DNA of 64,000 nt. Source: Alteromonas sp. BL110. GTDB lineage: Bacteria; Pseudomonadota; Gammaproteobacteria; Enterobacterales; Alteromonadaceae. Location of the stretch: assembly GCF_003443615.1 (NCBI RefSeq), contig NZ_CP031967.1, positions 2,418,001 to 2,482,000 of the forward strand, given 5' to 3'. Shown piece by piece: positions 57,128 through 64,000 of the stretch. Below the pieces are notes generated by a model. It did not search any database. It was not told the DNA's origin and saw nothing but the letters and a program-made list of their open reading frames with translations. Each line of letters starts with the position of its first letter. Within the stretch, counting starts at the first letter, position 1. A program made the translations under genes and the position numbers.

Positions 57128-58084
57128 ATGTTTCGCTGTAAACAATTCACCGTAGAGCAAGATAAATGCGCCATGAAAGTAAATACCGACAGCCTAATTT
57201 TAGGGAGTTGGGCTACGCTTGGTGCAGGGAGTAGACATGCTCCACGTATTTTAGATATTGGTACCGGCAGTGGCATTTTAGCCCTAATGATGGCGCAAAA
57301 AGCTGAAGGCTTTTATCCGCTAAGCTGCAGTGGTCTTGAGCTAGATTGCCATGGTACAGATAGTTCAAGTGCGGGCAGCACTGAGAAAGAGCATAGAGAG
57401 CAAGAAAGCACAAACAGCTTTGTTTCATCAAGGGAAGGGCTGTTAAGTAATAACAATAGTGCAGCTCGAGTCGATGCTTTCAAAATCGATGCCATCGAAA
57501 TTGATAAGGATGCAGCCGCACAGGCTGCTATTAACTTTGTAAATTCAAAGTGGGCGGGGCAGCTACATATCCACAACTGCGATGTGGCGGGGTTTGAACC
57601 AGCCTATTTGTATGACACCATCATTTCCAACCCGCCGTATTTCGAATCGCCAACGAAACTTTCTAATGCATACAGTAAGCAAAGCTACAATCGTTCAGTA
57701 GCAAGACAAACATCTACATTAAGCCCCGACGAGCTTTTCAACGCTAGCAGCGCATTATTGATAGAAAATGGACAATTGTACTGCGTTTACCCTGCGTCGA
57801 TGGAAGCTGACATTATCAAAACCGCCGCTGGCCATGGCTTATTTTTGGAAGCGATGCTTTATGTAAAGCATACATCGGGTAAAGACCCATACCTTTGTGC
57901 GTTTCGCTTTAACAAAGTAATGAAGAATGCTAACTACGGGCAGTTGGATTTTGCTGAGTATTTAGATCGCCAGCTTTCCAGTGCAAAAGTTACGAATGAA
58001 ACAGAGCTGATTATTAGAGACCGCGAAGGTAATTACACAAGTGAATACAAAGCCCTTTGTCAGCCTTTTTACCTTAAATTTTAA
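57128..58084 (+). CDS. trmN6: tRNA1(Val) adenine-37 N6-methyltransferase TrmN6 with a large insertion
   Basis: TrmN6 (YfiC) methylates A37 of tRNA1(Val) using S-adenosylmethionine. The order is intact: FRCKQFTVEQDKCAMKVNTDSLILGSW, motif I RILDIGTGSGILALMMAQK, motif II DAIEIDKDAAAQA and the catalytic ISNPPYFE (Asn169-Tyr172), given here in segments. The protein has 318 residues against about 245 in E. coli. The excess is a polar Ser/Glu-rich stretch at about 60-117, exactly between motifs I and II. Reading frame and flanks are intact, so it is an insertion and not a frameshift. Confidence 0.92.
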   Translation: MFRCKQFTVEQDKCAMKVNTDSLILGSWATLGAGSRHAPRILDIGTGSGILALMMAQKAEGFYPLSCSGLELDCHGTDSSSAGSTEKEHREQESTNSFVSSREGLLSNNNSAARVDAFKIDAIEIDKDAAAQAAINFVNSKWAGQLHIHNCDVAGFEPAYLYDTIISNPPYFESPTKLSNAYSKQSYNRSVARQTSTLSPDELFNASSALLIENGQLYCVYPASMEADIIKTAAGHGLFLEAMLYVKHTSGKDPYLCAFRFNKVMKNANYGQLDFAEYLDRQLSSAKVTNETELIIRDREGNYTSEYKALCQPFYLKF

Positions 58085-58097
58085 TGAGCTTATATAA

Positions 58098-58586
58098 ATG
58101 AACATAGTTGCAGAAGGTTTTGGCGCAATAGCCGTTGTTTTAAACTTTATTGGGTATCGCCAAACTAATGTAGACAAATATTTGCTTATTTCAGCGTTTG
58201 CTTTAAGTGCGTTAAGTGCCCATTTCTTTATGTTGGACGCGATGGCTGCTGGCATTGGTACACTGCTCGCAAGCGTGCGTAACTTTATTGCTATTAAACA
58301 CAGAAGCAATGCTATTTTGTTTTTTTTCGTGGCGTTGAATCTAGGTTTTCTGGCTTATGAATGGTTTGTGTTAGAGCACAGCTGGATAATTTTCATTGCC
58401 TATGCATCGTCACTTATTTTCACTGTGGGTTCTCTGGTTATTCGAAACACGCATACCATCAGAAAGGTGTTTCTTGCAGCTGAAACACTAGGGCTACTAT
58501 ACGCTTTATCAGTTGGCAGTATTTTCGGCACCATCTTTAATATAAGTAACCTAATGAGTATTTTAAGTAAGCTTAGAAAGCCTTAA
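58098..58586 (+). CDS. YgjV-family inner membrane protein
   Basis: This 162-residue protein has about five helices and the Imp-YgjV family layout: EGFGAIAVVLNFIGYRQTN, then MAAGIGTLLASVRNFIAIKH and FGTIFNISNLMSIL near the end. The family has no known function. It lies 13 bases after trmN6 and may be co-transcribed. Confidence 0.87.
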   Translation: MNIVAEGFGAIAVVLNFIGYRQTNVDKYLLISAFALSALSAHFFMLDAMAAGIGTLLASVRNFIAIKHRSNAILFFFVALNLGFLAYEWFVLEHSWIIFIAYASSLIFTVGSLVIRNTHTIRKVFLAAETLGLLYALSVGSIFGTIFNISNLMSILSKLRKP

Positions 58587-58639
58587 TACTATTTTTACCG
58601 CACCTATCTAATCAATTAGTCTAATTTGGCCTTCAGTTA

Positions 58640-58664
58640 GCTCGAAATTTAAGCTGTTTCGAGC
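58640..58664. repeat. inverted repeat in the gap before the cellulose genes (58587-58889)
   Basis: GCTCGAAA (58640-58647) and TTTCGAGC (58657-58664) are exact complements around 9 bases. They lack a direct T-run, so they form at best a weak terminator for ygjV. The remaining 220 bases should contain the bcs promoter, but I cannot point to one with confidence. Confidence 0.4.
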
Positions 58665-58889
58665 CTTGGATACGTCTTTTGGCACTTCTCCAAACGGTCA
58701 AGTATTGTCCTTTTAAATCGCTCTATGCCTCATTTTTAAAGGCTTATACCAAAGTTTAATGAGCTAAAGTCCAATTTTCTTTTGCGTATGTAAGCGTATC
58801 ATTATTAATCAGTAAGTATGGTTTCAGCAATTTTTCCTCCGGATGTGCAGAAGTAGACTTGTGGTGTAGTAGTCAGGAGAGCGTGCGCA

Positions 58890-59462
58890 GTGAAATTAGT
58901 CGATAACAACCAATATTTAGGTCAAACTGACCTGCTTGAGCAGTCTTTTCAAAGCGCTATCAACAGCGGTACTGCGGTAAATGTGTTTGAACGAGCACAG
59001 CATTTCAGAAACACAGCGCCAGCTGGCAACAAGCCGTACTTGGTAGAAGTAAGTACCAGTCTTGAAACAGAGAATCTCTGGAAAAAGCGTCTGAAAATGC
59101 TATTGGATGCGGAAAATAATCTTATAAAAGTTATACGTTTACGTAAAATTACTGCTATATTTACGGTGCTGAGTATAGCTATGTTTTTATTTTCCCTGTA
59201 CGTGGCTCCTTCGATGTCTCCAGCAGTTTTCTACAGTTTAATTACTGTTGCAGCTTTCGGTTTGGCGACCTACCCGGCATGGTTCTTAGTTTCGAAAAGT
59301 AATAAAAAACGCAGAGACCATATCTCTAGCTTGTTTTATAAAAGTAACCACGAAGTTGAGATAGTGGACGGAACCATGAAGTTAATAAACAGGGCGAACT
59401 ATGCGAGTGTAACTCAAATACACATATTGGATCGCAAACTTGGATTATTCGCAAACTCATAG
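58890..59462 (+). CDS. unknown membrane protein, first gene of the cellulose operon
   Basis: The 190-residue product starts at GTG 58890 behind AGGAGA. Residues 1-70 are polar, two helices follow at about 85-105 and 110-130, and a basic cytoplasmic tail comes after (SKSNKKRRDHISS). I recognise no BcsE, F, G, Q or R family here. The 3' end overlaps the start of bcsA by 23 bases, which implies coupled translation and a role close to the synthase, perhaps in assembly or regulation. Confidence 0.75.
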   Translation: MKLVDNNQYLGQTDLLEQSFQSAINSGTAVNVFERAQHFRNTAPAGNKPYLVEVSTSLETENLWKKRLKMLLDAENNLIKVIRLRKITAIFTVLSIAMFLFSLYVAPSMSPAVFYSLITVAAFGLATYPAWFLVSKSNKKRRDHISSLFYKSNHEVEIVDGTMKLINRANYASVTQIHILDRKLGLFANS

Positions 59463-61665
59463 ACACCACTATACCTCCAAGCTAATTTTGTTGCTTTTGG
59501 TAGCCTCTTGTTTATTAGGAGGTTTACTTTTAGCGCCAATGGACGCTCTTGGCCAACTATTGGCCTCTATTACTATCCTAATTTTCATCTCGCTTTGTAG
59601 TAAAGAAGCGCGCCATACTCAGAAATACCAACATTTATTCCGTATCTTTGCCCTCGTTTTAGCAATAGCACTTAGCGTACGATATTTGTTATGGCGGGGT
59701 ATTTATACACTCACCTATTCAGATATTTTATCGATGATTGCAGTATGGCTACTGTTCGCAGCAGAAATATATGCGGGTATCACTTCGGTATTGGGCGCTA
59801 TCGTTAATGCTTTCCCGTTGAGTAGGCCATTGCTCTCATTAGATGGTATGGATAAGGCTACGCTACCTAGCGTGGACGTTATGATCCCAAGCTATAACGA
59901 AGATGAAGAGATATTAGAGGTCACAATTCGTGCAGCAAAAATGTTGGATTACCCAAAGGATAAGCTCCATATTCACTTGCTTGACGACGGTGGTACAGAT
60001 CAGAAAATTAACGCGGATAACCCTATCTCGGCAGCGTCAGCAAGGCAGCGTCGACAAGACTTACAATCACTTTGTTCGCGCTTAGGTATTACCTATCACA
60101 CTCGGGCGAAAAATGAGTTTGCTAAGGCGGGCAACGTTAATAGTGCAATACAAAATACAACGGGTGATTTGATTGTAATTCTTGATGCCGATCACGTGCC
60201 TACTTCTGATTTTCTCGACAGAACTGTCCCTTGGATGCTTAAGAACGAAAAAGTGTTCTTGGTTCAAACGCCTCACTTTATGGCTAACCCAGACCCAGTA
60301 GAGCGCAATTACTTTTCAGCGTTTACGCGCATGCCTTCAGAGAACGACATGTTTTATGGCACTATTCAAAAGGGGCTAGATTATTGGGGCAGTTCGTTTT
60401 TTTGCGGCTCAGCCGCATTAATGCGTAGAAAGCACCTGGACTTGGTTGGCGGTATTTCTGGCGACTCTATTACCGAAGATGCAGAAACCGCGCTAGACCT
60501 GCATAAGATGGGTTATGAATCCGTGTATGTGGATAGGCCAATGGTAAGCGGACTTGCTCCTGAAACCTTCGATGCGTTTATTCAACAGCGTATGCGTTGG
60601 GCGCAGGGAATGACGCAAATCTTACTACTTAAAAAACCTTTTAAAGCGGAAGGGCTAAAGTGGTACCAGCGGGTGGGCTACATGAGTTCAATCATGTTTT
60701 GGCTGTTTCCTTTCGCCCGCATTATCTTTTTACTCATGCCTTTAGCATATCTTGTGTTCGGGCTTCAGGTTTACCATGCCTCTATACTAGAGATATTCGC
60801 ATTTACATTACCCCACGTAGTTGCAACCTATATGATCTCAACAATGCTCTTTGGGAGAACCCGATGGCCCTTGGTGTCCGAGCTTTACGAAATATTGCAA
60901 TGCGCATTCACATTAAACGCATTAGTGAAAGTTTTCTTAAAGCCTCGAGCCCCATCTTTTGTCGTAACGCCAAAAGGAGAAAGCTTAGAGAAAACCTTCG
61001 TATCGCCGCTTTCTAGTGTTTTTTACTGGGGGATACTTCTTATTACCTTCGCACTAGGGTGCGGCGTTTATAAATTAATAACTGAACCGCTAACTCGAGA
61101 GCTTACGGTAGTCGTATTGCTTTGGAATGTCTTTAATTTAATTTTGTTACTGTCAGTGTTGAGTGTTCTACTAGAGCGAAAACAGGTACGCAGCCAAGCT
61201 CGGTTGCCAGCTACCAACAGTGTAGTGATTAAAACTAAAAGTGATGAAGCTTGGGTAGGTGACTTGGTCGACCTTTCGTTAGGTGGAGCGAGGTTGCGAT
61301 TGAAAGGTAAAGGGGCGTTCGTTCCGGAAAAGGCAACACTTTCTTCATGGAGCCATGCTTTAAATAAGAATGTTCACATCGCTATTGTTGTACTGAACTA
61401 CGATAGTAAATCTAAAATACTAAGAGTGCGTTTTGTTCCAGAAACAGAAGAACAAGAAAACGAAGCCATCGCTTTCGCACTTTGCGACAGCTTGCGCTGG
61501 TTATCGTTTCAACGTAGAAGAACCAGGCCTATCTCTTACTGGTTTGGAGCTAAACATGTATTAAAAGTTGGCTTAAAGCCAGCTTTATTGCATATGCTTG
61601 TATTAATAGGCAAATTCGCCGACAAATTAGGTGTGCTACCTAAATCGGTAAAGGACAAACAATGA
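59440..61665 (+). CDS. bcsA: cellulose synthase catalytic subunit BcsA
   Basis: BcsA polymerises UDP-glucose into cellulose and exports it through its membrane channel. The 741 residues start at TTG 59440 within the previous gene. The GT2 domain has HLLDDGG (Asp182-Asp183), the D-x-D site ILDADHVP (Asp249/Asp251), SITEDAET (T-E-D) and QQRMRWAQG (Q-x-x-R-W). The C-terminal PilZ domain has RKQVR followed by DLSLGGARL, so it binds c-di-GMP. It lacks the long N-terminal extension of the E. coli enzyme. It overlaps bcsB by 4 bases. Confidence 0.95.
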   Translation: MDYSQTHRHHYTSKLILLLLVASCLLGGLLLAPMDALGQLLASITILIFISLCSKEARHTQKYQHLFRIFALVLAIALSVRYLLWRGIYTLTYSDILSMIAVWLLFAAEIYAGITSVLGAIVNAFPLSRPLLSLDGMDKATLPSVDVMIPSYNEDEEILEVTIRAAKMLDYPKDKLHIHLLDDGGTDQKINADNPISAASARQRRQDLQSLCSRLGITYHTRAKNEFAKAGNVNSAIQNTTGDLIVILDADHVPTSDFLDRTVPWMLKNEKVFLVQTPHFMANPDPVERNYFSAFTRMPSENDMFYGTIQKGLDYWGSSFFCGSAALMRRKHLDLVGGISGDSITEDAETALDLHKMGYESVYVDRPMVSGLAPETFDAFIQQRMRWAQGMTQILLLKKPFKAEGLKWYQRVGYMSSIMFWLFPFARIIFLLMPLAYLVFGLQVYHASILEIFAFTLPHVVATYMISTMLFGRTRWPLVSELYEILQCAFTLNALVKVFLKPRAPSFVVTPKGESLEKTFVSPLSSVFYWGILLITFALGCGVYKLITEPLTRELTVVVLLWNVFNLILLLSVLSVLLERKQVRSQARLPATNSVVIKTKSDEAWVGDLVDLSLGGARLRLKGKGAFVPEKATLSSWSHALNKNVHIAIVVLNYDSKSKILRVRFVPETEEQENEAIAFALCDSLRWLSFQRRRTRPISYWFGAKHVLKVGLKPALLHMLVLIGKFADKLGVLPKSVKDKQ

Positions 61666-63939
61666 TTAAAAAATACTTTATCTTCATGTTGTGTTTGTGC
61701 GTATCATTCAGCCTCGCGGCCCAAACCGATACTTACAGGCTAACAGAGTTTTTCGGCGGCGACGAAACCCTGCGACTTCAAGGCAAAGCCGCAACGCTAG
61801 ACATACCTATACCGCTTAGTTCAGTAACGAAAGTAGACAGCGCTCGACTGCGGTTAGAAGTGTTGAGCTCCCAAGCGTTAATAAAAAAACGCTCTCAGCT
61901 TTATGTTAGGTTCAACAACGCGACTATCGGTCAGGTGGCTTTTGATCCTCAAAGGCCCTCTTTGGTATCTGAGATAGAAATACCCAAGTCTCTTTGGCGA
62001 GCAGGCTTTAATTCATTGACGTTAGCAGTAAGTCAGCACTATGCCGAGCAGTGCGTAGATGGTAGCGCCCCAGAGCTATGGAGTGAAATCAATGCCTATA
62101 CGTCAACGTTACAATTAAAGACATCAACGGACAAGAAACCGTTTAACTTAGAAGATCTAAGCGGTTTCTTTAATCCGGGGATTGGCGGGCAACGAGACGT
62201 TCAGCTTTACACTGCGCGTGAAATCGAAAGCGAGCTAAAGCAACAAACTTTGCCTTTAGTGGCACAAGCTCTAGCGCTTAGAAATCAATACCAACCTTTG
62301 ATTATAGAGCATGATACCTTCGATGATGGTTACGTGTTGCCCCAACTAGAAGAGACTGAAAATAGTTATTGGAATGAGGAAAACGTTGCGCGTTATGAAC
62401 GTACAGCTTGGTATCTGGAACGAAAAGAAAAGCAACCGGTTCACGTACTAATTGGCACCGTAGATGCGTTATCTCCCGTTTTATCTGATGAAGTAATAAA
62501 CGATATTGACGGTGCATTTTTAAAAACGCAGAGAACACCTGCATTCGTTGAAGATGGTGAAGTAGTTGTACCGGCGAGCTATCGGCTTATTGTTAGTGGT
62601 ATTACACCAATTGAAGTGCTAGAAGCTGCAAAAGCATTGGCGGTAATGGATGACGCTATCAATCCAGTCTCTCAAGTCACCATACTTTCCCAAACCCAAA
62701 TGAACGCAGACACGCTTCAGCGCAATTTTGTATTGGCTCCCGATAATCATTACACGCTCCAGGATTTAGGTGTGTCCACATCGCAATTTAGAGATGAAGG
62801 CACCTTCAAGAAACGGGTATCGTTTAGATTACCCGCTGACTTTTACGTACCGGAGAATGCCAGTGTTAACTTGTTCTTAGATTTTGGGTATGGCGCGGGC
62901 TTTGGACCTGGCTCTGTAATGAATGTGAGTGTGAATGATGAATTAGTTCACGGCCCTAGCGCTTAATAATGATAACGGCCAGTCGTTTAGAGATTATCAA
63001 CTTAGGGTACCCGCTCGCTTCTTTAAGGGAGGCATCAACAACGTAGACTTTGATTTGAGCTTACGCGCGCCACTTGCAGGCGTGCCCTGTGACGATGTTT
63101 CAGGTAAGCATTTGGTCTTTCAGCTGGCAGATTCTTCTGCCATCGAGTTTCCGGATGCAGGAAACGTTGCTGTGCAGCCGAATTTGGCGTTATTGTCTGA
63201 AACTGCCTACCCGTTTGCACGATTTAAATCGGCACCTGTTTCCACCATTGTCATTCCATCAGATAACTACCTAGGCACTGCGCTCACGCTAACGGCTAAA
63301 CTTGCTCAAGTAGCGCAAGTTCCTTTGTTAAACCTGCATATAAGAGAAGCAAATGACGTTTCTACCGATGGCTCTGCTATTGTTTTAGGCACGCCTGAAA
63401 CCCTCTCGCAAATTGAGCAAACCGAATTTAGCACTGCGATAGAGGCAACAAAACGCTGGTCTTATCGATTGCAAAATAATTTGTACAACCGCATACGTAC
63501 GCTTACTGACGACATGTCTTTCAAAGCAATGCGTGTAGACGGGCACACAGTACAAGAAAGTGATTTAGGCGAACAGGCAGTGTTGACCGCCCAAGGGCAT
63601 CCCACTTCATCTCAAACGGATACCATGTTCATTATTGCTGCACAAAGTCCTGAGTTGCTTCAGACAAGAGTTACTGAGCTGGTTAGTTTGTCGATGTGGG
63701 GGCAAATGGCTGGCGATTTCTTTGCGTGGAAAAATGCATTATCGCCCTCATTGGTTATGCAAGTAAGCGATAAATACGAGGTAGGGGCAGCTGATGACAA
63801 TTGGCTGTACCTGCGACTATGGCTTTCTAACAACCCATGGTATTGGCTAATAGGTTTCGTAGCTATAGTGTTTGTGGTGAGCTTGTTTATATATCTACTA
63901 TTAAAACGCAGAAACAAACAAGTACAAGATTCATGGTAA
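61662..63939 (+). pseudogene. bcsB: cellulose synthase periplasmic subunit BcsB, frameshifted by one extra C
   Basis: BcsB is the tail-anchored periplasmic partner that guides the glucan and is required for BcsA activity. The first part reads to NVSVNDELVHG, then ends at 62966. The continuation LALNNDNGQSFRDYQLRVPARFF runs in the +1 frame and ends at 63939 with a C-terminal helix (YWLIGFVAIVFVVSLFIYLLLKRR, in two parts). Removing one C from 62954-62956 restores a protein of about 758 residues with signal peptide, the normal BcsB length. All other parts are intact, so it is a fresh mutation or sequence error. Confidence 0.88.
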
Positions 63940-64000
63940 ATATACACAGCGTTATCAGGGTAGCATTTTTAGTTGGCATCACGCTTTTGTTAATGTCGTG
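63933..64000 (+). CDS. exported protein downstream of bcsB, truncated by window end
   Basis: An ATG at 63933 overlaps the bcsB stop by 7 bases (ATGGTAA). The visible 22 residues, MVNIHSVIRVAFLVGITLLL and on, look like a signal peptide. By position it should be bcsZ (endoglucanase) or bcsC (outer membrane porin); the window ends before this can be decided. Confidence 0.65.
   Translation, partial: MVNIHSVIRVAFLVGITLLLMS

Overview
The window is a chromosomal segment of a marine gammaproteobacterium, most likely Alteromonas or a close relative. This rests on gene content: an nqr operon with apbE and nqrM, TonB-dependent receptors, a FabV enoyl reductase, a complete rut cluster, a bcs cellulose locus and a secreted DPP IV-type peptidase. 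I could not run a search to confirm the genus. No rRNA, tRNA, CRISPR array, prophage or intact insertion sequence was seen.

Layout. 0-10 kb: a truncated TonB receptor, a candidate small RNA with its own terminator, argR and mdh diverging over a likely ARG operator, a cloverleaf-like terminator after mdh, an unknown secreted protein, katG, and ppc. A decayed copy of the ppc 3' end lies on the far side of katG. 10-20 kb: fklB, fabV, then nqrA-F, apbE and nqrM, which together build and mature the sodium-pumping NADH:quinone oxidoreductase. 20-26.5 kb: a large FG-GAP/VCBS lipoprotein, dinB behind a LexA box, a DUF1653 protein and a secreted metallo-beta-lactamase-fold protein.

26.5-38.4 kb is a pyrimidine utilisation island: rutR diverging from rutABCDEF, a (methyl)malonate-semialdehyde dehydrogenase, a TonB receptor and an NCS1 permease. 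Together these could take a pyrimidine from outside the cell to acetyl-CoA. The island is bracketed by palindromes built on GGGGTCAGAGTAC. About eight such units lie between 26.5 and 43.7 kb and none elsewhere in the window, so 26.5-43.7 kb looks like an accessory zone. Its right half (38.5-43.5 kb) holds an XRE regulator diverging from small exported/membrane genes (DUF2145, YiaAB) of unknown role, plus a class II glutamine amidotransferase.

43.6-58.6 kb carries ordinary metabolic and signalling genes: LysR regulator, VOC enzyme, metallo-hydrolase, an amidohydrolase/APC permease pair, a PLP dehydratase, a GGDEF-EAL protein, a PH-domain protein, DPP IV peptidase, trmN6 with an unusual insertion, and ygjV. 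58.9-64 kb is the start of a cellulose synthesis operon: an unknown membrane protein, bcsA, bcsB and the first codons of a further exported protein.

Two conserved genes, nqrA and bcsB, are each split by a single extra C. In both cases it lies in the same heptamer GGCCCTA and in the same reading-frame geometry. This is either a sequence artefact, two real mutations, or a shared recoding site, and it is the most striking coincidence in the window.
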